Below the pieces are notes generated by a model. That model worked only from the letters and a program-made list of their open reading frames with translations. It made no database searches and was not told the DNA's origin. Shown here in pieces: positions 9,609-17,335 of a DNA stretch of 64,000 nt (position 1 is its first letter; every line of letters begins with the position of its first letter). Made by a program: the position numbers and the translations under genes. Location: contig ABVW01000001.1 in assembly GCA_000173115.1 (NCBI GenBank), positions 248,001 to 312,000 on the forward strand, in the 5' to 3' direction. The stretch comes from Flavobacteria bacterium MS024-3C. Lineage in GTDB: Bacteria; Bacteroidota; Bacteroidia; Flavobacteriales; Flavobacteriaceae.

Positions 9609-10367
9609 ATGGCCTATTGGAAAGCGCTTACTAATCTCAAATTAACCCAGTTTGTTTACTTTGTAAACCACCTGAATAGGCGTCAATTGGCTTTTTTAAG
9701 CACCCTCTTTTCAATGGGTTTCCTTCTTTTAATTTTAGGAAACCTACACCTATATCCAAACTACCTCAAAGCAGAAAAAGACATAGAAATCTTAATGGCC
9801 TTGGAATCAGCGCCCCTTCCAAAAGAAGACAATAAAGCGGTCCTTGAAGCAAAAGAGATTCAAGAAAATTCAGCAGATTTTAAAAGCAATAATGCTTACA
9901 ACACTGCAAAAAAAGCAACCTACAGCTCAATGAAGCCCAATACTTCTAGTGGCATTATTGCTGCTAACGGCAGTGAAGATGTTGGTATAGGCAACACTTT
10001 CAATGAAAAACTAATGGCATTAGAAGAGGAGAATCAAAAAGTTCTAGACAGCTTAAAAGCCCGAAAAAGCAACTACACCAATTTGCCCTCAAGAACAAGG
10101 GTCTACTATCATTTATTTGAAAGAGACAAAACAGCACTTCCTATTCCTGTCTATACCTGTAAACAAGGCGGAAAAGTAGTTGTCAATATTAAAGTTACCC
10201 CAGATGGAGTGGTCGTTGGCACTGAAATAAATACCGTTAAAAGCACTACTACTAACGGATGTTTGTTAGAAAACGCACTTAAATATGCCTCTAAAGCGCA
10301 ATTTAATACCCGAGAAGGTAAAATGCAATGGGGAACAATTACCTATTACTTTCAGGCAAAAAACTAG
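9609..10367 (+). CDS. TonB-like membrane-anchored protein
   Basis: The 252-residue protein has a cytoplasmic N-tail, one membrane helix (about residues 26-48, FLSTLFSMGFLLLILGNL), a charged low-complexity linker (60-170) and a C-terminal domain (about 180-252) starting GGKVVVNIKVTPDGVVVG. That domain looks like the TonB energy-transducer fold: a beta strand, a Gly/Asp turn, a helix with a Cys, and a last strand TITYYFQ. The usual Pro-rich linker is absent. TonB proteins link ExbBD proton motion to outer-membrane receptors. No exbB or exbD lies here. It follows truB by 83 bp on the same strand and converges with the thioredoxin-like gene, 1 bp apart. Confidence 0.65.
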   Translation: MAYWKALTNLKLTQFVYFVNHLNRRQLAFLSTLFSMGFLLLILGNLHLYPNYLKAEKDIEILMALESAPLPKEDNKAVLEAKEIQENSADFKSNNAYNTAKKATYSSMKPNTSSGIIAANGSEDVGIGNTFNEKLMALEEENQKVLDSLKARKSNYTNLPSRTRVYYHLFERDKTALPIPVYTCKQGGKVVVNIKVTPDGVVVGTEINTVKSTTTNGCLLENALKYASKAQFNTREGKMQWGTITYYFQAKN

Positions 10368-10368
10368 C

Positions 10369-10986
10369 CTAAGTAGGGTATTCAAGACCTAATAAAGCTA
10401 TGAAATCCTCAAGGGTAGACTGGCCTTTATCCTTGTTGTACCACAACTGTAAAGACGCTTTAAAGTTTGCGTCTAGGCTGCCGTGAATTTCTTTATAATC
10501 TGCTGCCATTTTTGTAGCTACAGCAGGTCTTGGACCCCAATGGGACAAAACCTCTAAAGTATTTTTATCTAAAATAAGTACCTTAGGAATTGAACGTCCA
10601 CCATTGGTCAAGTAGGCGTCCATTAGGACTGGGTGTTCATCTCTTGAAATAAGAGACACAGACCAATTAGGTTGACAAGCAGCTATTTTTGAAACCATGG
10701 GAAGGCTTTGCGCGGCGTCTCCACACCAACTCTCTGTTAGGACTAAAAAACGAATGTCTTTAGGGTAATTTTGAATCCTAGCTTGAACTTGTGCGGAAAC
10801 ACTTAAAGTTTTATTCAAACGCTTCATACGTTTATTATTCAAAAGGGTGTAATTGGTTAAAGCGTCACTTTGTTCAAGACCTGTACTCATTCCTTTATGC
10901 ACTAATTCTTGCATTAGGGTCATATAAGAAGGGTAGTCTAATGCTGTTTTTATAGCAGATTCTATTTGGGCCTTTGTGGTGGACAT
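10369..10986 (-). CDS. thioredoxin-fold protein with a single-Cys active site
   Basis: The 205-residue protein shows a thioredoxin core in its second half: strand FLVLTESWCGDAAQS (80-94) at the active-site position and a cis-Pro segment RSIPKVLILD. The usual CxxC is WCGDA, so only Cys88 is present, as in a common Bacteroidota thioredoxin-like family. There is no signal peptide, so it is probably cytoplasmic. Loss of the second Cys argues against ordinary disulfide exchange and for a monothiol or binding role (inference). It is divergent from tag, with 46 bp between them. Confidence 0.75.
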   Translation of the reverse strand: MSTTKAQIESAIKTALDYPSYMTLMQELVHKGMSTGLEQSDALTNYTLLNNKRMKRLNKTLSVSAQVQARIQNYPKDIRFLVLTESWCGDAAQSLPMVSKIAACQPNWSVSLISRDEHPVLMDAYLTNGGRSIPKVLILDKNTLEVLSHWGPRPAVATKMAADYKEIHGSLDANFKASLQLWYNKDKGQSTLEDFIALLGLEYPT

Positions 10987-11032
10987 CTAAAAAATATTTT
11001 ATAGCTTAGAAAAGTGTTTAAAGCACAAAAAT

Positions 11033-11587
11033 ATGAATAAAAAGAGATGTAGTTGGTGTGTAGGAGATCCTATTTATGAAGCCTATCACGACAAGGAATG
11101 GGGAAGGGATGTGAGGGAAGACAGTACCTTATTTGAATTTTTAATACTAGAGGGTTTTCAAGCAGGATTAAGCTGGATCACCATTCTAAAAAAAAGAGGG
11201 GCCTTTAGGGAGGCTTTTGATCAGTTTGATTATAAGAAAATAGCCAACTACAATGAAGACAAATTAGAAGCGCTCCTTCAAAACAAAGACATTGTAAGGA
11301 ACCGATTAAAGATTAGATCTAGTGTTCAAAATGCACGCGCATTTATAAAAGTCCAAGAAGAGTTTGGCAGCTTTAGTCAATATTATTGGGGCTTTACACA
11401 GGGAAAGACCCTTATCAATAAGGTCAGTGTGTACAAAGAAGCTCCTGCATTCACACCATTATCTGTAGCAATAAGTAAGGACCTAAAAAAAAGAGGTTTC
11501 AATTTTGTAGGTCCTACTATTATATATGCTTTTATGCAAGCGACTGGCATGGTGAATGACCATGAAGTCAATTGTTATCTTTATTAG
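11033..11587 (+). CDS. tag: DNA-3-methyladenine glycosylase I
   Basis: Tag excises 3-methyladenine from alkylated DNA, starting base-excision repair. The 184 residues contain the Tag zinc-site elements: Cys6 and His19 in RCSWCVGDPIYEAYHDKEWG at the N-terminus, and the His/Cys pair in VNDHEVNC at the C-terminus. The helix-hairpin segment AGLSWITILKKR is also present. Full length for the family. It is convergent with the DUF3127 gene; the two stop codons overlap by 4 nt (11584-11587). Confidence 0.95.
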   Translation: MNKKRCSWCVGDPIYEAYHDKEWGRDVREDSTLFEFLILEGFQAGLSWITILKKRGAFREAFDQFDYKKIANYNEDKLEALLQNKDIVRNRLKIRSSVQNARAFIKVQEEFGSFSQYYWGFTQGKTLINKVSVYKEAPAFTPLSVAISKDLKKRGFNFVGPTIIYAFMQATGMVNDHEVNCYLY

Positions 11588-11967
11588 AATGGAAGATCGT
11601 CATGGTCTTCTTCATTTAAATTGTCTGCTGGACTAAAAGCTTCCATTGGAGGTACTGGTGGAATACCCGCTGCAGATCCTGAACTAGCTGCTTCCAAAGC
11701 ATCTATTTTCCAACCTTGAATAGAATTAAAATACTTGGTCTCTCCTTGTGGGCTCTGCCACTCTCTTCCCCTTAAATTTATGCCCACTTTCACTTTCTGA
11801 CCTGGAGAAAATGAATTTAAAAGATCACATTTGTCCTGTACAAACTCAATCATTATATGCTGTGGGTACTGCTCTTCTGTAGTCACAACCAGCTCTCTTT
11901 TTCTAAAACCGTTTGTTCCAAAAGTTTTAGTTTCATCTATTAATTTTACAGTCCCTTGTACTTCCAT
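11584..11967 (-). CDS. DUF3127 family protein
   Basis: The 127-residue protein has an N-terminal beta-rich region (residues 1-90; start MEVQGTVKLIDETKTFG, then FRKRELVVTTEEQYPQHIMI) and an acidic tail ending DDLPF. This matches DUF3127, an OB-fold-like family seen in Bacteroidota. The acidic DDLPF end is the same type of tip as in bacterial SSB (compare ssb at 29331), so a role in binding replication or repair partners is plausible but unproven. TACCTTTG at 12000-12007 on the minus strand is a possible -7 box. Confidence 0.85.
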   Translation of the reverse strand: MEVQGTVKLIDETKTFGTNGFRKRELVVTTEEQYPQHIMIEFVQDKCDLLNSFSPGQKVKVGINLRGREWQSPQGETKYFNSIQGWKIDALEAASSGSAAGIPPVPPMEAFSPADNLNEEDHDDLPF

Positions 11968-12092
11968 GTGGCGTCTTTTAAATTAAAATTTGTCAAAAAC
12001 AAAGGTAACAAAATGTAATAAACCCCTTTGGGTTTCTTTCTCAAAATAATGCCTAATTTTAAAGAATATCCTTTTTCACAGGATTTGCTTTT

Positions 12093-13238
12093 ATGAAAAC
12101 ATCTATTAAACTGACTTATGCAAGACCAATACTTATCTCAATAGCCCTCGCTATTGTGGGTCTCATACTATGGAATACCCATGATTTTTTAAAAGAATTT
12201 AAAAAAGAGGCCCAGGATAAGATGTCTATTTGGGCCACAGCCCAATCACAATTTATGGGGGCAGATCCAAATGCCCCCCTTGGAGATTTGGTGTTAGAAA
12301 TTTTTCAATCCAACACCAAAACCCCTATGATTCTATCTCATACAGATGGCACATATAGCTTTAACAACTTCAATGAAGACATTTCTGAAAATTCAAAAAA
12401 CTTGAAAATTCTCATCAAAAGATTTGCCAAAGAGAACCCACCAATTAAAATAAAAGAGGGTGAAACCGTATTGGCTACCCTGTATTATGGAGAATCGCCC
12501 AATATAAAAAAACTCAGGTATTTTCCATTGGCACTCCTATTAATACTTGGCTTATTTTCTGCTGTAGTCTATTTCGCGCTAAAATTAGAAAAAGTAGCCG
12601 CTCAAAATATTTTATGGGCCAGTATGGCTAAAGAAACCGCCCACCAGATAGCGACTCCTCTAAGTGCATTAATGGGTTGGAACAGCCTTTTAAATGAACG
12701 TGGCGTATCTCCTGAAATCACGCTTGAAATAAATAAAGACCTTGAACGATTGTCTACAATTAGCAGCCGTTTCTCTAGTATTGGTCTAGAAACTGGCTTA
12801 GATAAAGTAGCCTTAATACAATCTACCCAGGAAGGGATTCAATACCTCAGCGATAGATTTCCAAAATCTGTTGACATTCAGTTTCAGTCCAAATTAGAAC
12901 CACATATAATTCCATTAAACAAACCGCTTTATTTTTGGTGCCTGGAAAATTTAATAAAAAATAGCATAGATGCTATGAAAGGACACGGAATTATCATTGT
13001 TGAAATAGCAAAAAACAAGAAATATATTGTAGTAAGTGTACAGGATCACGGGCCAGGCATTGAAAAAAAATACCTTAAAAAAGTGACCAATCCAGGATTT
13101 AGTACTAAAAAATCTGGTTGGGGATTGGGGCTGTCCTTGACCAAAAGGATTGTGACCCAGTTTCACAAAGGCGTCTTGAAAATACATTCAGAAACCAACA
13201 AGGGTACGCGTATTGAAATGCACTTTCCTATGGCCTAA
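12093..13238 (+). CDS. membrane sensor histidine kinase
   Basis: The 381-residue kinase has a membrane helix near residues 12-28, an extracytoplasmic region of about 120 residues, a second helix near 148-167, then the transmitter. The phospho-acceptor His lies in AKETAHQIATPLSALMGW; the N box is NSIDAM; G1 is DHGPGIEKKYL and G2 is GWGLGLSLTKRI. All catalytic boxes look intact. No response regulator gene is adjacent, so it is an orphan in this window. The stimulus cannot be told from sequence. Confidence 0.9.
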   Translation: MKTSIKLTYARPILISIALAIVGLILWNTHDFLKEFKKEAQDKMSIWATAQSQFMGADPNAPLGDLVLEIFQSNTKTPMILSHTDGTYSFNNFNEDISENSKNLKILIKRFAKENPPIKIKEGETVLATLYYGESPNIKKLRYFPLALLLILGLFSAVVYFALKLEKVAAQNILWASMAKETAHQIATPLSALMGWNSLLNERGVSPEITLEINKDLERLSTISSRFSSIGLETGLDKVALIQSTQEGIQYLSDRFPKSVDIQFQSKLEPHIIPLNKPLYFWCLENLIKNSIDAMKGHGIIIVEIAKNKKYIVVSVQDHGPGIEKKYLKKVTNPGFSTKKSGWGLGLSLTKRIVTQFHKGVLKIHSETNKGTRIEMHFPMA

Positions 13239-13325
13239 TTGATAGTCAAAAAATACTTTAAGATTCCTTTATTAATCGCTTTGAATAGAAATTCATTGAC
13301 GGAAGCGGTCTAATTAACTGATTAA

Positions 13326-13721
13326 TCAGTTATTATAAGCAGCCATTATGTCTGCTGCAACGGTCTCATAATCGGAGGGTGTAAGAACCTCTTTTTTAGA
13401 AAAAGTAGCGTCTGCCATACTATTTAATGGGATTAAATGCACATGGACATGGGGCACTTCTAAACCAATTACAGTAAAACCAACCCGCTTACAAGAAACT
13501 GATCTTTCAATAGCCTTTGCCACTTTTAAAGAAAATGACATGAGGGATAAATAATCTTCCTGGGAAAGATCTGTAATCTTATCTACTTCTTTCTTTGGTA
13601 CACAAAGCGTATGCCCCTTTGCATTTGGATTTACATCTAAAAAAGCAATACAATCTTCTGTTTCTGCAATTTTATAAGCAGGAATATCGCCTTGAATTAT
13701 TTTGGTAAAAATACTAGCCAT
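13326..13721 (-). CDS. HIT family nucleotide hydrolase
   Basis: The 131-residue protein carries the histidine-triad motif HVHVHLIPL (about residues 92-100) and the N-terminal FTKIIQGDIPAYKIAE typical of Hint-type proteins. These act on AMP or GMP linked to amines, acids or phosphates. Length is normal. It lies downstream of greA on the same strand, 106 bp away. The gap contains a short AT-rich tandem repeat (13735-13767). Confidence 0.93.
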   Translation of the reverse strand: MASIFTKIIQGDIPAYKIAETEDCIAFLDVNPNAKGHTLCVPKKEVDKITDLSQEDYLSLMSFSLKVAKAIERSVSCKRVGFTVIGLEVPHVHVHLIPLNSMADATFSKKEVLTPSDYETVAADIMAAYNN

Positions 13722-13734
13722 CAGTAGGGTAATG

Positions 13735-13767
13735 AATAAAACAGTGGTTAAATAAAAACAGTGGTCA
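13735..13767. repeat. short AT-rich tandem repeat upstream of the HIT gene
   Basis: Two copies of AATAAAA(A)CAGTGGT(T/C)A lie head to tail at 13735-13750 and 13751-13767, and a third copy starts (AATAAAATAGG). They sit 14 bp before the HIT gene start, where its promoter is expected. They may be a replication-slippage duplication or paired protein-binding sites. Confidence 0.6.
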
Positions 13768-13827
13768 AATAAAATAGGAAAAAAGTATTTTGCCTGTATT
13801 GATAGACCCTTATGACCTGTCCTAAAT

Positions 13828-14304
13828 CTAAGAACGAGTAATGGCTACAATCTCAAAGCCCATAGTTCCATTGGGTACTTTAATTTCAGCAATGTCTCCT
13901 ACTTTCTTCCCCAATAAACCTTGTCCTATAGGAGAGTTTACTGAGATTTTTCCTGACTTGAGATCTGCTTCACTTTCAGCCACTAGGGTGTAAGACATTT
14001 GCATCCCATTCTGGGTGTTTTTCAATTTCACTGTAGAAAGCACTAAGACCTTAGAATTATCTAGTTGTGACTCATCTATAAGTCTTGCCCCAGCCAAAAT
14101 TCCTTCCATCTTAGCTATTTTAAGCTCCAAGAGCCCTTGGGCTTCTTTAGCCGCGTCGTATTCAGCATTTTCAGACAAATCTCCTTTATCTCTGGCTTCT
14201 GCAATAGCTTGTGAAGCCTTTGGCCGCTCAATGTCGCGAAGCTGATTCAATTCGTCTTTCAACTTTTTTAATCCTTCTGCGGTATAATAAGATACTTTAC
14301 TCAT
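13828..14304 (-). CDS. greA: transcription elongation factor GreA
   Basis: GreA enters the RNA polymerase secondary channel and triggers cleavage of backtracked RNA. The 158-residue protein has the N-terminal coiled coil (about residues 8-75) with the acidic tip motif DLSENAEYDAAKEAQ (42-56), and the C-terminal FKBP-like domain ending GTMGFEIVAITRS. It has a structured leader: see the hairpin at 14329-14347 and the -7 box at 14353-14360. Confidence 0.96.
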   Translation of the reverse strand: MSKVSYYTAEGLKKLKDELNQLRDIERPKASQAIAEARDKGDLSENAEYDAAKEAQGLLELKIAKMEGILAGARLIDESQLDNSKVLVLSTVKLKNTQNGMQMSYTLVAESEADLKSGKISVNSPIGQGLLGKKVGDIAEIKVPNGTMGFEIVAITRS

Positions 14305-14328
14305 ATCTTCATGGTTTTAAATAGAAAA

Positions 14329-14360
14329 ATCCTCTATTGTAGAGGATCATAACAAAGATA
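14329..14360 (-). promoter_or_regulatory. greA -7 box with a hairpin at the predicted mRNA 5' end
   Basis: On the minus strand TATCTTTG (14360-14353) matches the TAnnTTTG box. Five bases further on begins a perfect 8-bp hairpin (ATCCTCTA, CAA loop, TAGAGGAT; 14347-14329) followed by TTTTT. It could be a stabilising 5' stem-loop or an attenuator. The -33 TTTG (14378-14375) is at a shorter spacing (14 bp) than usual. Confidence 0.55.
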
Positions 14361-14388
14361 CATAATTTTTTATTCAAAACAGCATGTT

Positions 14389-14847
14389 ATGTCTAAAGTC
14401 AAAACCATAAAAACCCTTGCTATACTTCTGTTTTTTAGCGCTTTGATGGTAAACTGCAGTACTCAAAATTCAAGAAGGAATCCTTACCTTCAAGAACTTA
14501 ACTTTTCTATTGAACTTAATTTAAGCTTACCCAAATACAACCCACTTAAAATTATAGGCAACCCAGTATATATAGATGCTAGCGGTATTGGCACCAAAGG
14601 AATCATTGTTATGAATTCTGGCTTTGATCAGTTTGTCGCTTTTGAAGCCAGCTGTGCCAATCATGCCCCAAATAGCTGCAGCACGTTGGTTATTGATGGT
14701 CAAAATGGAATTTGTGACTGTGACGCTTTAAGCTACAGTTTATTCACAGGGCAGTTACTAAACCCAGCCAACAGCACGGAACGAAACTATGATCTGCTGG
14801 CCTACCAAACGCAGGCCAGCGGAAACACAGTAAGGGTTTTTAATTAA
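14389..14847 (+). CDS. Rieske-like lipoprotein lacking part of the cluster ligands
   Basis: The 152-residue protein begins with a lipoprotein signal (hydrophobic residues 9-21, then VNCS; lipid-modified Cys23). Its C-terminal half resembles a Rieske ferredoxin fold: NPVYIDASGIGTKGIIVMN, then FEASCANHAPNSCS and GICDCDALSYSLFTGQL. A true Rieske protein has C-x-H and C-x2-H ligand pairs. Here the second pair reads CDCDALSY without His, so a normal 2Fe-2S cluster is unlikely. Close relatives in flavobacteria share this layout. Function is unknown; an envelope location is likely. It is divergent from greA, 84 bp away. Confidence 0.7.
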   Translation: MSKVKTIKTLAILLFFSALMVNCSTQNSRRNPYLQELNFSIELNLSLPKYNPLKIIGNPVYIDASGIGTKGIIVMNSGFDQFVAFEASCANHAPNSCSTLVIDGQNGICDCDALSYSLFTGQLLNPANSTERNYDLLAYQTQASGNTVRVFN

Positions 14848-14883
14848 GGCATCGGCGAAGCCAAATAACCCAAAATAAATTGC

Positions 14884-17039
14884 TTAAAAAGAAAAGGTAG
14901 CGCCCAACAAAAAGTTGGTTCCTGCCTGGGGGTAATATCCAGCACCTTCTACCGTGCTTATGGTCCCTGGGTTAGAAAAATCGTCGTCGTAGGTGAAAAA
15001 ATAACCGTTACTCACAAAGAGATTATTAAACAAATTATTCACCAAAAGATTCAACCTAACTTCCTTAAAAGTATGCGATAAATTCCAAGTGTATTGGGCA
15101 TTTAAATCCGTATGGCTGTAGCCTTTTAAAACGGAGGCGGCTGAATCAATGTTTCCCATATACTGCTTACCAACCCGCTTGTAGAGCATGCTTAAAACAA
15201 AATGCTCATCTATATTGTACTGGACCATTTGTCCTGCAATAAATCTTGGAGAAAAGGCTATTTGTGTATTCCCTAAATCTGTTAGCACACCATCTCTATT
15301 GAAAAAATAGTCTAAATTCCTATGGTCGCTAAAAGACACATTGGCCTGCCACAACCACTTATTAGACATTTGCTTTTGAGCGTCTATTTCAATTCCCAAC
15401 CTATAACTATCTCCTACATTGGCCCTTAGTGGCGCCCCCACATCATTTAAAGCCCCTGTTAAAACCAATTGGTCTTTATAACGCATATAAAACAGGTTGG
15501 TATTTAATTGAAACGATGGCGATAAATAACGCCACCCCAACTCAACATCTCTGAGTTGTTCCGGTTTAGGATTGCCGCTTTCGTAATCATTTCTATTGGG
15601 TTCTCTATTCGCCACAGCATAGGAAACATAAATACTGTTGGCTGGATTGGCTTGATAAGTAAGGCCCATCTTAGGGTTAAAAAAACCAAATTCATCGTCT
15701 ACTAATCCGGTCTCTTCTCCGTTGGCTGTATAACCTACTCCCCTGTACTGGAGGTCTACAAAAGAAGTCCATTTTTGGCCAAATTGCTGCTGCCATTTCA
15801 AGTAAATATTCGCGTCTATTTTAGTAGAAAAATCGTCGTAATAGCGGTCTCCTATATGAGCCGTTCCCATATGCTGTGCCCAAATAACTTCTCCAAAATG
15901 TGCCCCTTCATACTTGTTTAAAGCACCTCCAAGAATCACCTGACCCTGATTGGTTTTCTTGGTTACAGCGGTAGTAAAACCATAAAATCTATTGTCTAGC
16001 CAACGCCTCCTAATGAGGTCCGTAGGGGTTTCAGAAGGCAAACCAATTCCGTAAGAACCATCTGTTTCTTGGGACTTATACTGTTCAAAATAACCTCGGC
16101 CTCTGGTGAAATGAAGGGCGAATTGGGCGTTCCAACCATCCGCTAATACTTCATTCCAATGTAATTGTGCATGGTCTTGTTTGTAGTTGTCCTCTTCCTT
16201 GTCATGAAATTGCATGAGTCCATTGGCATCCGTATACATTCCAGAAGGATTGAACCGTCTGTTTTCATTAAGGGTTTGTGCGTCTATTCCGTTCCATGCC
16301 TGGTAAGTAACTTCATGACCACCAAATAAAAGTCCTTTTAAAGTAGTGCTCCCTTTTTGATAGGTCCCCTGTAAGAAATAAGAAGACAATCGGGCACTTG
16401 CCCTGTCAATATAGCCGTCCGAAACAATACGAGACAGCCTTCCTGAAAGGCTAAAATCGTTGTTTAAAAGACCTGTGTTAAATTGAACACTGTTGTTTAA
16501 GGTATTAAAACTACCTACAGCGCTTCTAATTTGAGCAGAAGCTTCCGGAACCGCATCTTTGGTTGAGATATTTAAACTGGCCCCAAATGCGCCAGCACCA
16601 TTGGTAGAAGTACCTACCCCTCTTTGAAGTTGTACAGAAGAGACAGAAGAGCCAAAATCTGGTAGGTTCACCCAAAAAGTACCCTGAGATTCTGGGTCGT
16701 TATAGGGAATTCCATTGATGGTTACATTGACCCTTGTCGCGTCTGAACCCCTCACCCTAATCCGGTGTATCCAATTCCAGCTCCAGCATCTGAGGTGGTT
16801 ACCACTCCAGGTAAATACTGTAACAAAATAGGCAGATCCTGCCCTAAATTTCTAGCCTCAAAATCTTCAGCCTTTACATTAGAAAAGGAAACACCCATGG
16901 CTTTTGTGGCCCTGAGGGCACTGACAAAAACCTCATTTAAGGCAATTTCTTTTTGGAGCAAACTGTCTGTTTGCTTTGTTTGGGCCCAGACTGCTGTTGT
17001 GAGCAGTGCAGTAGCCAGTGTAGTGAAAACAATTTTCAT
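14884..17039 (-). CDS. TonB-dependent receptor under a TPP riboswitch (probable thiamine uptake), frameshifted
   Basis: This outer-membrane receptor of about 718 residues has a signal peptide (MKIVFTTLATALLTTAVWAQ), a plug domain and a 22-strand-type barrel ending LGATFSF with a terminal Phe. A TPP riboswitch in the leader points to thiamine or a thiamine precursor as substrate, as known for TPP-regulated receptors of Bacteroidota. The reading is split. The first part (17039-16752) ends at a TGA after AGIGYTGLG. The second (16755-14884) resumes with VRGSDATRVNVTINGIPYND. Inserting one base near 16761/16762 gives the expected GYTG(I)RVRGSDATR. It is probably a sequencing error, though a real inactivation cannot be excluded. 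The PnuC-kinase-DUF4301 operon lies directly upstream. Confidence 0.85.
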
Positions 17040-17060
17040 TCGTAATAAAATTAGTACGAA
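17039..17060 (-). other. hairpin overlapping the start codon of the TPP-controlled receptor
   Basis: TACGAA (17060-17055 region) and TTCGTA (17044-17039 region) form a 6-bp inverted repeat with a 10-nt loop. Its foot includes the base at the first position of the ATG. It may be part of the translation-control end of the TPP riboswitch. Confidence 0.4.
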
Positions 17061-17175
17061 TAAAAGGGGCTGTTATTCTGGTTAAAATTCAGTGAAATGG
17101 TCGCTTAAAGCTTATGAATTGGACTTATTTGAACAAAATAAATGCGCAAATAAAAAACAACAATAGCTTTTAAGC

Positions 17176-17258
17176 AGTCCCTTGGCAGCATTACCCGCCC
17201 AGGTTCCATGGGTATAATCTCAGCTTATTCAATAAATGAAGTTCGCACCCCTTTGAGA
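17176..17258 (-). ncRNA. TPP riboswitch (thi box)
   Basis: Read on the minus strand, the region has the conserved thi-box blocks in order and at normal spacing: GGGGTGC (17251-17245), GCTGAGAT (17223-17216), ACCC (17212-17209), GGAACCTGG (17206-17198), TAATGC (17192-17187) and AAGGGA (17183-17178). These are the pyrimidine- and pyrophosphate-sensing arms of the aptamer. It lies about 140 nt before the receptor start codon. The distance and the start-codon hairpin suggest control of translation, although a weak hairpin plus U-rich tract (GCTTAAAAGC, then TATTGTTG and T6) just after the aptamer could also act as a terminator. Confidence 0.93.
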
Positions 17259-17263
17259 CAATG

Positions 17264-17294
17264 CAAAGATAGGGGGCAAATCCATAGGGCACAA
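17264..17294 (-). promoter_or_regulatory. promoter of the TPP riboswitch transcript
   Basis: On the minus strand, TTG (17294-17292), a 20-bp spacer and TATCTTTG (17271-17264) match the flavobacterial promoter. The predicted start (about 17258-17260) falls just before the aptamer, which supports both calls. Confidence 0.65.
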
Positions 17295-17335
17295 TCTTTT
17301 TTTAAAGAAATATCGCTTGGCTTTTCTATACGCTC

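Noticed and set aside
12020-12035. AAACCC/GGGTTT hairpin between DUF3127 and the histidine kinase as a terminator
   Set aside because: The stem is only 6 bp, the genes are divergent there, and no transcript is expected to end in that gap.
16752-16765. Programmed frameshift in the TPP-linked receptor
   Set aside because: No slippery heptamer or downstream structure was seen, and TonB receptors are not known to use recoding. A missing base is simpler.
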